A stretch of 64,000 nucleotides of DNA from CBDBLK01 sp965243145 (GTDB taxonomy: Bacteria; Bdellovibrionota; Bacteriovoracia; Bacteriovoracales; Bacteriovoracaceae), in assembly GCA_965243145.1 (NCBI GenBank), contig CBDEUB010000002.1:186001-250000 (forward strand). The letters are read 5' to 3'. A program made the translations under genes and the position numbers. Shown in pieces: positions 6,591-16,300 of the stretch; the first letter of the stretch is position 1, and the number at the start of each line of letters is the position of its first letter. The notes beneath the pieces are model-generated. The model saw only the letters and a list, made by a program, of their open reading frames with translations. It was not told the origin of the DNA and did no database searches.

Positions 6591-9500
6591 ATGAAAGTCG
6601 AGATGAATTTGCGGTGGATTGGTTTTGTGTTCTTTTGCTTGCTGGTGGGGTGTATAGAGAATCCTACCTCGGGGGGGAAGGACACTAATTTAAGTGGAGC
6701 GGTGGGGGGACTGGGGCAGCTGAATCCGGCGGAGGGTGCTTTTCTGTACGACCCCACTTCCACTCCCAACACTGATCCCACTCCTACTTTTTTGGTCACA
6801 GGGTTGAAGAACCGGGACATGGTGTACCTCTACCACGATTCCGCTTGTGGGCAACTTGCTGCCTCGGGGGATTCTACCGGGGATTCTCTGACGATTACCG
6901 TTCCGGCGCTCAATCCGGGAATCCATAGCTTTTCCATCAAGCGGCGCTGGGAGGACGACAATATCGAGTCTCCGTGTTCGCAAAATATTATCTCTTATGA
7001 GTTGTGGAACAATAATGTGATTCTGACCGGACTTGCCGATGACAGTGTTCCCACTACTTCCAAGTCCTGGAGTTGGGGGTGTTCGGGGGAGGAGACGACT
7101 TGTGAGTACCGCTATGCTGTGACGAACAGTCCCACCCATGTGTTTAACAATTCCCCCTATCAATTGACTGACAGCGCCCAGCAAGTTTCGGGTACGGGGA
7201 CTTACTATCTCCATGTCCAGGGGAGGGATGCCCTACATTCGTTTTTAGAGACTCCGGTGGAGACTTACTCTGCCGTTTTGGACAATACTCCCCCCGGAGT
7301 GTCGTCTATTCAAGCTCCCTCTAATGGCACTTATAATCTGTCGGACAACCTGGACTTTAGGGTGACATTTAGCGAGGCGGTGATTGTCTCCGGGACTCCC
7401 AGGCTCTCATTGCAAGTGGGGAGTTCTACCCGCTACGCCAACTATCACTCAAGTAACGGCGGGGGGACGGAGTTGACTTTCAGGTACTCCCCCCAGAGCG
7501 GAGACTCAGACCTGGGGGGGATTGGTTTTATCTCCACCCAGATTGATCTGAACGGGGGGAACATCCAAGACACTGCCGGAAACCAAACTGCTCTGGATTT
7601 TAGCGGAGTAGCACCGTCCCTTATCAATATCAATGTGGATGCCGCCAGTCCCCAAGTCGCCGGACTTACCAACGATCCCACTCTCACCAAGAGCAAAACC
7701 TGGACTTGGAGTTGCAACCGCCCCAATTGCTCCTACCGCTATACCGTCGATAGCATCAGCATCACCGCTCCCGGGGGAACCTACGGCACAACTACCAGCG
7801 AAACAGTAAACAGCGGCAATGGGACTCGTTATCTCCATATCCAGGTGCGCGACAACGACAACGGACAGGAATCCGCCGTCCAGCACTTCTCCGCCATCCT
7901 GGACAACACTATTCCAACGATTAACTCCGTCCTCCCTCCCGCTAACTCCACCTATTCCGAGGCACAAGCGGTGGACTTTGTTTTGAACTACAGCGATGTT
8001 GTCCACATTGTGGGATACCCCTATATCTCCCTCACCGTCAGCACCGACTCCCGCTCCGCCCAGTATGCCAGCGGCACTGGAAGCAGCGCCATAACCTTTC
8101 GCTACTTACCCCAGGCGGGAGACTCTGACCTAGATGGCATTACCGTTTCCGGCGATGCCATCCAACTCAATGCCGGAACCATCAAAGACGCTGCCGGCAA
8201 CGATGCCAGCGGGGACTTCACCGGACTCATCCCCTCCCTTACAGGAATCCTGGTCGACGGATTGCCCCCCAATATTACCGCCATGACAAAACCCGACGAC
8301 GACACTTACGACTCTTCCGAAAATATAGAGTTTACCTTAACTTTTAGCGAAACCGTCTCCGTCTCCGGCACTCCCCGCCTCAATCTGGAGGTGGGAACCC
8401 AAACCCGCTACGCCAACTACTACTCCAACTCCGGCAATCAAATCACCTTCCGCTACACCCCGCAAACCGGCGACCGGGACGACAACGGCATCCAATTCCA
8501 ATCCCCATCCATCCAATTCAATGGCGGGCAGATCACCGACCCCGCCGGCAACCTCGCCAATCCCAACTTCTCTTCCTTCATCCCCGCCCTCTCCGGGGTC
8601 AGGGTCGATTCCCAACCGGCGGAGGTTATTGCTGTCACCCCTCCGCCCACTGCTATTTACAATGTTACTCAAGGACTTAACTTTACGCTCAACTTTAACC
8701 GTGACATTACGGTGACGGGAACGCCCCAGTTGGCACTGTGGGTGGGGAACCAGCTGCGCTACGCCCAGCACCAGGCAACCCTGTCTTCGAGAAATATGAT
8801 CTTCAACTATTCCTTGCAAAGTGGTGATTCCGACGACAACGGAGTCTCCCTTCCCAGTCCCTCCATCGACCTCAACGGCGGCAGCATCAACGACACCGGA
8901 AGCAGTCCCGCCAACCTCGATTTTTCCAGTTTTGCACCGGATTTGAGTGGAGTGATCGTCGATGCGGTCTTGCCCATGCTGGTGAATGTCACCCATGATG
9001 CCATTCCTAAGCAAAACAAAACCTGGAATTGGAATTGCTCCAAGTCCAATTGCACTTACCGTTTTGTGGTGGACACCAATCCCTCGACAGTTCCCACGGG
9101 CATTTATTCCGGCACTACTAGCACCACCCAAAGCAGCGGGGATGGAACATACTACCTGCACATTCAGGCGCGGGACAGTCTGGGCAATGAATCCCCTATC
9201 ATGCACCTGTCGGCAATCCTGGACAACACCGCCCCCACTTTTAGTGGAACCCTGGACATTAGCGGTGGCGGCACTGCCAGCAGCACGGCATTTGTCGATT
9301 GGACAAATGCCACTCTGACGGATGCCCACATCAGTGTGGCCAAACTTCAAATTGCCGTGGGACGGGACACCACCGAAGACGGCATCGATCCCGAGGACAT
9401 TGGCAATATTGTGGGCTGGAGAAATATCCCCAACGGAGTGAATTTGAATCCCCCCCGCTACCGCATCGAAGACGGAATCGACGGGTTTTCTCTCAGTTTG

Positions 9501-10388
9501 GAAGAAGAGACGGATTATTTTATTTCCCTAAGAGTGAGGGATCCAGTGGGACACTTTAGCAATATTCTGCACACTGATGCCTGGGGAATATTCACCCCCC
9601 GGCAGGTGCAGGGACTGGAACTGTGGCTCGACGGACAAGACCTCGCCTCCCTCTTCCAGGACGAAACTTGCTCCACCAGCATCACCACCAACGGAAACCC
9701 CGTAGGCTGTTGGCGCGATAAGAGCGGTGAGGATCACCACGCCACCCAAAGCACTTCCAGCAGAAGGCCAACTTACCAAACGGGCGGGCATATTCGCTTT
9801 AGCAATCAATCCCACTTGTTGGAGACAGACAACCTTTTGTCCGGCAGCTACGACGAACTCTCCGTCTTTATGGTTTTTAATCAAATGGGAGATTCGTCTT
9901 GGCCAGTGGGTTTTAGTCTCAACGGTGGCCATTCCGGTCATTGCTCAACCGCTAATGTGACCACCAGAGTTTCCTCGCACATGTTTCAGAATGGTGAACT
10001 CTACTGGTTTTTTGGAGGCTGTGGCAATGCTAATGCACACCGTCTTATCACTACCTCCGCAAATTCGGCCAACGGGAACAGGCATTTTTACCACATGGGA
10101 AGTAGTGCGACTGACGACCTCCTCTTTGTGCGCAAAGATGGGAAGATACTCTCCAGCAAAAGTTTCCCCGTGAATATTAATGCCCCCTCGACGAGTTATG
10201 TGGTGATTGGCAACGGAGAACGCAACGATAGCAATGGTGCGGTCAACGGCCAGATCAGCGAATTTCTAGTGTACACCTCCCACATCAGCGCCGCCGACCG
10301 GCAAAAACTGGAGGGGTATCTGGCCTGCAAATGGGGCCTGCAAAGTGAACTTCCCAGCGATCATCCCTACCTCGCCACTTGTCCTTAG
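6591..10388 (+). CDS. giant surface lipoprotein with Ig-like/cadherin-like repeats and a LamG-like C-terminus
   Basis: The 1265-residue product starts with a lipoprotein signal (hydrophobic run, lipobox LLVGC near residue 22). Two kinds of module then alternate. One is about 75 residues, with a core like TWTWSCNRPNCSYRY, a YLHIQVRD strand and a closing ILDNT (near 150, 365 and 800). The other is about 110 residues, beginning like PPANGTY, with FSEAVxVSGTPRL, ITFRYTPQSGDSD and IQLNGGxIxDxAGN (four or five copies, about 235-790). The last 270 residues (from ELWLDGQDLASLF) resemble a concanavalin A/LamG fold (GCWRDKSG, GNGERND). It is probably an outer-membrane adhesin or surface polymer-binding protein. 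Start chosen at 6591 because AGGGGTG precedes it. Confidence 0.8.
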   Translation: MKVEMNLRWIGFVFFCLLVGCIENPTSGGKDTNLSGAVGGLGQLNPAEGAFLYDPTSTPNTDPTPTFLVTGLKNRDMVYLYHDSACGQLAASGDSTGDSLTITVPALNPGIHSFSIKRRWEDDNIESPCSQNIISYELWNNNVILTGLADDSVPTTSKSWSWGCSGEETTCEYRYAVTNSPTHVFNNSPYQLTDSAQQVSGTGTYYLHVQGRDALHSFLETPVETYSAVLDNTPPGVSSIQAPSNGTYNLSDNLDFRVTFSEAVIVSGTPRLSLQVGSSTRYANYHSSNGGGTELTFRYSPQSGDSDLGGIGFISTQIDLNGGNIQDTAGNQTALDFSGVAPSLININVDAASPQVAGLTNDPTLTKSKTWTWSCNRPNCSYRYTVDSISITAPGGTYGTTTSETVNSGNGTRYLHIQVRDNDNGQESAVQHFSAILDNTIPTINSVLPPANSTYSEAQAVDFVLNYSDVVHIVGYPYISLTVSTDSRSAQYASGTGSSAITFRYLPQAGDSDLDGITVSGDAIQLNAGTIKDAAGNDASGDFTGLIPSLTGILVDGLPPNITAMTKPDDDTYDSSENIEFTLTFSETVSVSGTPRLNLEVGTQTRYANYYSNSGNQITFRYTPQTGDRDDNGIQFQSPSIQFNGGQITDPAGNLANPNFSSFIPALSGVRVDSQPAEVIAVTPPPTAIYNVTQGLNFTLNFNRDITVTGTPQLALWVGNQLRYAQHQATLSSRNMIFNYSLQSGDSDDNGVSLPSPSIDLNGGSINDTGSSPANLDFSSFAPDLSGVIVDAVLPMLVNVTHDAIPKQNKTWNWNCSKSNCTYRFVVDTNPSTVPTGIYSGTTSTTQSSGDGTYYLHIQARDSLGNESPIMHLSAILDNTAPTFSGTLDISGGGTASSTAFVDWTNATLTDAHISVAKLQIAVGRDTTEDGIDPEDIGNIVGWRNIPNGVNLNPPRYRIEDGIDGFSLSLEEETDYFISLRVRDPVGHFSNILHTDAWGIFTPRQVQGLELWLDGQDLASLFQDETCSTSITTNGNPVGCWRDKSGEDHHATQSTSSRRPTYQTGGHIRFSNQSHLLETDNLLSGSYDELSVFMVFNQMGDSSWPVGFSLNGGHSGHCSTANVTTRVSSHMFQNGELYWFFGGCGNANAHRLITTSANSANGNRHFYHMGSSATDDLLFVRKDGKILSSKSFPVNINAPSTSYVVIGNGERNDSNGAVNGQISEFLVYTSHISAADRQKLEGYLACKWGLQSELPSDHPYLATCP

Positions 10389-10463
10389 ACTCTGGCCATA
10401 GGAAATGCCGGAGCAAAAGACTTGTCTCATTTTTTTTTGAAAAGTACCCGATAAGTCGAAGCG

Positions 10464-12605
10464 ATGGCGAACAAAATCGGAAATGTGTGGAAGAACAATA
10501 ATGGCCCGTTTTTCTATGGGCCTTTTCTCGGCCTTTTTGGCCTTGTTCTCTGGGGCGCTTGTGTCGCCGAAGTCAAAAAGACGACTTTGGATGCTGCTTC
10601 CGACACCACTGCGGGCGAGCAAGGGGCGGGGAGGCAGACGGGAGGGCCACCATTGGCCCATTATAAGGGTGTGCCCCGCCAGGGAAAGAGACTGGTCACC
10701 GCCCGGCCGGCCAAACGCTACCCGGCGGGGAGTAATGACCCCTTGGCCAGTCGTATGGCCCACTTAGGCCACCTCAACTTGGGTGATGTTCACCAATTTT
10801 ATCGTGGCAAGGGGCAAGTGCTGATCGTCTCGGAGGGTGCTCTCGATGCAGATCATCCCGACTTAAAGGTCAATGCCGCCCTTTCCAAAGACTACACGGC
10901 GGGGAATGACAACAGCGCTTGGATTGGGAGCGTGGGCCAACCCGGTCGCCACGATGCCCATGCCACTTCGGTGGCGGGATTGGCCACCATGTTAAAAGGC
11001 AATGGTGTGGGCATGTTTGGAGTGGCCCCCGAGGTGGAATTGCGCAGCTACAACTCCGGTGATGTCAACCCGCCCGTCTTCCAAGTTCAATTCGATCAAC
11101 TGGGAGTCGGGGTAACCGGAAATGTCAACTTCAACTACAGTTACAGCACTCTCCATTCCATTTATAAAAGCTATGGCCACTACAGAAAGTCCTTTCTGGA
11201 ATACGCCAGCGAAAACCACCCCGAATTTAATTTTATCTATGTGACTTCGGCAGGCAACCAGTACAAAAAGAACTGTGCAAACTGCCTCATCGATTGGACT
11301 AACGGTTTTTCCCAGCAGAAAATTCTTTTGGGCAATACCAACGCCGACAATTTCAACACCCACCCCAATGTCATCGTGGCGGGGGGATTGTCCGCGGACG
11401 GTAACGGGAGGTATGGCAACGCTGCCCCCGGGGCCAATATATGGATTAGCGCCCCCGGGCATATCTCGACGGCGGATATTAGCGGCTGTTCGGAGGGGTA
11501 TCACACGGGGGATTACAAAAGGGGGCCATTTGAAAACGGCAAAAACTTAGACCCCAATTGTGATTATAATATGTCCGGTGTGGGCACTTCCTATTCCACC
11601 TCATTGGTGAGCGGGGCGGTGGTGCTTATGCGAGAGGCCTGCCCCCGTTGCACTTGGCGGGAAATCAAACACGCCCTCGCCACCACGGCAGTCAAAGTCA
11701 ACCCCTCGGCGTCTGATCAAGTGAATCATCCCGAAAATTTGTCTCTGGCGGGCCACATTTACCAACGGGGTTGGCAGACTAACGGTGCCGGTTTTCACTT
11801 CCACAATTTTTTTGGTTTTGGAAAATTGGACATCAAGGCGGCCATAAGCTACCTGGAAAATAAGGCCACCGCCATGGGGGAGTTGTTCAATACTTTGGGC
11901 CACGGCGGGGGGCCTTATTACCGCTCGGGAAATATTGATCAGGCCATTCCCGATGCCCACAAAAGTGGAACCTCCCACAGCATCACCGTGGATGCCCACA
12001 ATTTGGCCATCGAACATATCTTGGTGACGGTCAATATCACCCATCCCCGGGTTGCCGATTTGGGCATTGAACTCACTTCTCCCTCAGGGAGTGTCAGTCA
12101 ACTCACCACCATCAACAGCGGCATCCCCCAGGCCAATTTTGTGGACATTCCCCTGGCCAGCAACGCTTTTTACGGGGAAAACAGTTTGGGAAGATGGACG
12201 CTCAAGGTGATCGATGGGGCCAGCGGGCAGGCCGGCACTTTGAAAAATTGGAGTCTCAAAATCATGGGGCATCAGGGAGGGCGGGCCAAGGTGTCCACGC
12301 CACCCGGGATCGTCTCCGCCAGTTTGGACAGCTCCCGCAAACTCTCTTGGGTTTTGCCCGCGCAAACCGCCCATTTGAGAAGGGCCGAAGTGTGTGTTTT
12401 GGCCACGGAACGCCAGTGCCAGTTTCACGATTGGGTGAGCTTGCCCCTGACTCCTGCCGAACACCAGATACGGCGTTATAGGGTTTATCATTCCGGTGTT
12501 TGGAGTTGGCAAAATATCAATAGGGGCAAGAAGAAAGTCAAAATCAGACTGGTCGATAAAAATGAGAATGTCTCAAAGGCGCGGGAGTACAATTTTCATT
12601 TTTAA
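10464..12605 (+). CDS. subtilisin-like (S8) lipoprotein with P-domain; catalytic Asp apparently replaced
   Basis: The 713-residue product has an N-terminal signal with lipobox LWGAC (Cys about 33). The S8 peptidase region (about 115-450) shows the His motif HATSVAGLA (about H166), an oxyanion Asn in SAGNQ (about 264) and the Ser motif GTSYSTSLVSGAV (about S376). The Asp motif reads IVSEGALDADHPDL, where active members have (L/V)DxG before the HPDL block, so the catalytic Asp position appears to be Ser or Glu. A proprotein-convertase P-domain follows (about 490-610: HILVTVNITHPRVADLGIEL, SNAFYGENSLGRWTLKVID). Either an inactive scaffold or a variant triad is possible. It is followed within 16 bp by the next gene. 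Confidence 0.85.
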   Translation: MANKIGNVWKNNNGPFFYGPFLGLFGLVLWGACVAEVKKTTLDAASDTTAGEQGAGRQTGGPPLAHYKGVPRQGKRLVTARPAKRYPAGSNDPLASRMAHLGHLNLGDVHQFYRGKGQVLIVSEGALDADHPDLKVNAALSKDYTAGNDNSAWIGSVGQPGRHDAHATSVAGLATMLKGNGVGMFGVAPEVELRSYNSGDVNPPVFQVQFDQLGVGVTGNVNFNYSYSTLHSIYKSYGHYRKSFLEYASENHPEFNFIYVTSAGNQYKKNCANCLIDWTNGFSQQKILLGNTNADNFNTHPNVIVAGGLSADGNGRYGNAAPGANIWISAPGHISTADISGCSEGYHTGDYKRGPFENGKNLDPNCDYNMSGVGTSYSTSLVSGAVVLMREACPRCTWREIKHALATTAVKVNPSASDQVNHPENLSLAGHIYQRGWQTNGAGFHFHNFFGFGKLDIKAAISYLENKATAMGELFNTLGHGGGPYYRSGNIDQAIPDAHKSGTSHSITVDAHNLAIEHILVTVNITHPRVADLGIELTSPSGSVSQLTTINSGIPQANFVDIPLASNAFYGENSLGRWTLKVIDGASGQAGTLKNWSLKIMGHQGGRAKVSTPPGIVSASLDSSRKLSWVLPAQTAHLRRAEVCVLATERQCQFHDWVSLPLTPAEHQIRRYRVYHSGVWSWQNINRGKKKVKIRLVDKNENVSKAREYNFHF

Positions 12606-12621
12606 ATCCAGGAGGCCTTGA

Positions 12622-13299
12622 GTGAAGAAAAAATATATTCTTATGCTTTTATTTTTGATCGGCGGGGTGGTGTGGTTTTTTTACCCGCAGGAGAGTTCCG
12701 AATCGGAACCGGAATCGGGGCCAGAGTTAAGGCCTGGGCCTGGGCCAAGTGGGAGACGCTTGCCCGCCTTAAAACACTCTTCTGTAAAGCGCCGAGAGAG
12801 CGAGAACATTGAGGAACGGGAGCAAGCGGAAGCGCCGCCGTCCGTGGCCCAAATATTGCCTCCCTCGCCCTCGCCTTTAAACTCCTATCCGCGCCAGAAA
12901 TTGGCCTTTGAGGGGGAATTGCATTTAGTGAAGGGGGTTTGGGCCTACGCCACCAAAGATGCCGCCCACGGGGAGTGGATTTATTCGGCCGCAGGATTGC
13001 ACTACTATGAATCGGACAGTGAACGGGCCTCCAATGTGGCCTTTAACCCTAAGACGGGGGACTACGGGCGCTTGACCGGCGAGTTTATTTTTCAGGGTAC
13101 CGATGCGGAAGTGGCCAGTGGGATCGCCAGGGAACTGGGGTTGCAAAAAAATGTGGTTGAGACTGGCATGGGAGAGATGATCATTTTATTCGACTATCAC
13201 GATTTTCTGCAAAACGGTGATGGCCTGGAGGCCCTGCAAGCAAAATACAAGGATATGCTTAGGCCCAGTGTTCAGTATGTTGTCAGGCGTGCCGATTAA
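12622..13299 (+). CDS. hypothetical membrane-anchored/exported protein (225 aa)
   Basis: The GTG start follows AGGAGG at 12610-12615. The product has an N-terminal membrane segment (YILMLLFLIGGVVWFFY), a Pro/Glu/Ser-rich linker with a PGPGP run, and a C-terminal domain of about 130 residues (from LAFEGELHLVKGVWAYATKD to YVVRRAD). It directly follows the S8 lipoprotein (16 bp) and may be its partner. I recognise no family. Confidence 0.75.
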   Translation: MKKKYILMLLFLIGGVVWFFYPQESSESEPESGPELRPGPGPSGRRLPALKHSSVKRRESENIEEREQAEAPPSVAQILPPSPSPLNSYPRQKLAFEGELHLVKGVWAYATKDAAHGEWIYSAAGLHYYESDSERASNVAFNPKTGDYGRLTGEFIFQGTDAEVASGIARELGLQKNVVETGMGEMIILFDYHDFLQNGDGLEALQAKYKDMLRPSVQYVVRRAD

Positions 13300-13384
13300 T
13301 TAGTTGTCCATAATTCTCGAAGTTCCTTAATTTTTTTACCCTAAATTTCGATAAAGAAGAGCGGAACTCAAGGAAGGGACAGTT

Positions 13385-16300
13385 ATGGCCGCTCTGTTTA
13401 GTAAAGTAATAAATTGGGGAACCCCCCTGGCCATATTGGTTTGGGCCTTGGCCTCTAGCTGCGTGGTCGAACCGGGGGCCAAAACCAAGGCCAATTGCGA
13501 TGAGGGGGCCAGTTTTGATGTGCTCTCGCGCTCTTGCGCCCAGACCGCCACCACTTATCACAGTCCACCCATCCCCACTGGCACCGGCGGCGATGTGAGC
13601 ACCGACGAAGATTCGGGGGCCTTTCCGGTCGATCTGGGTTACAGGGACATTGACGGAGATTTGGCCTCTGGCTGTGAGGCCAGGTCACAAATGGGCCTGG
13701 GCATCCGCAAATTCGTCGAACTCTCCAGTATTCGCTTTCTTTCCAGAGGCAATATTTTAGACCCCCACAACACTTATATCCGCCTCAATCCCACGGGAGC
13801 AGTGCCCGTCGCGGTCATTCCATCAGTGGGCCTAGTGGGAAGCAATGCCGCCCGCCGGATCGACATTGCATACAGCGCTACCGTCCATGGCCAAAGTGAT
13901 ATTATTTTGGCCGTGCAAAACAACGCCATCGCCAATGGCCTGGTGGAAGTGACTTCCGTGGGGGTGGATGCCCTCGCCAGCAGCGCAGGTTATCACAATT
14001 TGACCGCGCTTCCCTGCTCTTGTTCGGGAGGGCTTTGCCAGGCCCGCATCACTCCGGTGGACAACTTTCCCGCCAAGAGTGCGGACAATATCAACCTCAA
14101 TAATATGTTGAGCACTTACAACTTATGGCCCTCACTTCCCGGCGGCCAGGCCATGGGGGAAGTGGGGTTTTCCGATTTTGAGTACCGGGTGAGCGACAAT
14201 GACGGCGCTTCGGACTGGAGGCCCGCAGATATTCGGGTTCACCAGGTCAATGACCCCCCTAATGTCATGGGCGTGCTGGCGGCCTATAATATCGCCGAAC
14301 CTCAAGATGCCGATGCCACCTTTACTTACGACCTGGCCAATATGGCGGGACTCACCTTTGAAGAGATTGAGGAAGAGCAAATCCATTTTTGTACCGTCTC
14401 GCAAGGAAGTTTGGGGGCCTCTTCCCTGGACATTCAAACCGGGGTTTTACAATACCGGGTGGCCCGAGACGACAACGGAACCGACACTGTTGTCTTTCGC
14501 GCCTGTGATAGCAACTCCTGCCAGGGCAGCGGTTGCACCCTTGATCAAACTTTAAACATCAGTGTCGGCCCCACCGCCGACCCCTTCCGTGGAGGGGATT
14601 TGTCGTCGGACAGGGGCATCACCTTGCCCGCCTTCGACGAGGATGAAGAGAGTGGGGCCACCACCGACATCATTAACAACCTCTTTTTTGAAGATACCGA
14701 CGGGGGGGAAACCGCCGTCGGCTGCCAGTTTGATTTGAGCGAGAGCATTGGAGTTTACGCTTCCACCGATTGTACCTGTACCGGGGGAGTGTGTTCCATC
14801 GGCATCACCGGCAAGGCCCACTATTCGGGGCCAAATGCTCGCATTGCCTACCGGGTGATCAGCAACGACCCCGTCGACCCGGTGGGGGACTTGACATTTT
14901 ATACGGTGGCCATCGACAGTGTGGACGACCCTCCCGTGGCCCTGGGAACGCTGGAAGCAGGAACCACCCCTACGGCACTCTACCAGGACGGCAACAGTCA
15001 AAATGCAGGCCTCTCTGGCCGCCTGCGCTTTAACGAATCCTCTTCGCACTTGCCCCCCCAGGTGAATTTTACCATTGCGGAGGCCTTTTTGGCCGATGCC
15101 GGGGAGGGGGATACTGTAGTGGCCTATGAACTGGACGATGGGCCAGACAACGGCGTGCTCAGTGACTGCATGGGCCTCGACGGGTCTGCCGTCACCGACC
15201 GGGAATGTGTGTACACTCCCCAGGACGGAAATTTAAACGATGGGGGCGCACTCATGGATGACAACACCGACAAGGGGTGGGTGGACAACGCCAGCGCCTC
15301 TTTGCGTTTTATCGCCAGGGAGTTTGGCGACTCCTCCAGTTCGCTGCAAGTGGAGATGATCGACGCCCAGGAAGTGGGCGGTGGCGACGAGGAAGTGTGG
15401 GTGGATGGCAACACGGTCAAAATTCTCTACGAGGCGGGGGTGTCCACCAGTAACGACATCGTCACCGCCTTTGCAGCAACTTCCGTCGCGGCCATCGAGG
15501 AATTAGTGCAAGTCCAGGCCCTTATGGCCGCCACACTGCCCGCCGCCGACGAACAAATCTACACCTTGAGTGCGGGCACCGCCACCGCCGATCGCTTTGC
15601 CTACCGAGTGAGGGACAGCGACGGCATCCTTTCCGCCAGCAAGAATGTTCACATCTCCATTGTGCCGGTGGATGATCGGCCAGTGGTGTGCGAGTATTCC
15701 AGCTATCAGGAACAACCCAATTGCGGACTCAACGGTTGTACTGGAGACGGCGCTCCCACCAGTCTCACCGGCATCAGCGAGGGGGCCAGTTATTACGACA
15801 GGTTGAGTTCGGCCTGTTGGCGCTATCTCTCAGGGAATTGGGCGCTGGCCAGGTCTTTTATCAGAGATCGCTCGGTCAACGAATTGCAGACGGTGCTCAT
15901 CGACCGGATCGTGGTGGACGAGGGGGGCGGGGATCCCGCGGAAAATGGCCAGAGCACCCGCCTGGTGGGCATCACCAGTTCCAACTTGGATTTGTTGCCG
16001 GTGGAAAATATCCACCTGCTCTACAGTGGATCCGCCACTTGTGATACCTTGGCGGACAATTGCCACGGGGGCAGTTTGGCCACTCCCATCGCTTTTGAAA
16101 CCACCGGAAACGCCCAGGACGCAGATTTGAGTTTGAGTATTACCCCGGTGGTGGCACAAACCGGCACCAGCAGGATTGAACTGACTTTTGACGACGGCAC
16201 TCTGGAAACCGAAGTCGAATTTGAAATCACCGTCAACCCCACTTCCGCCACCCACGGGGGGTGGAATCTCTTGAGCGCCACAGGCCCCAAGGTGGACACC

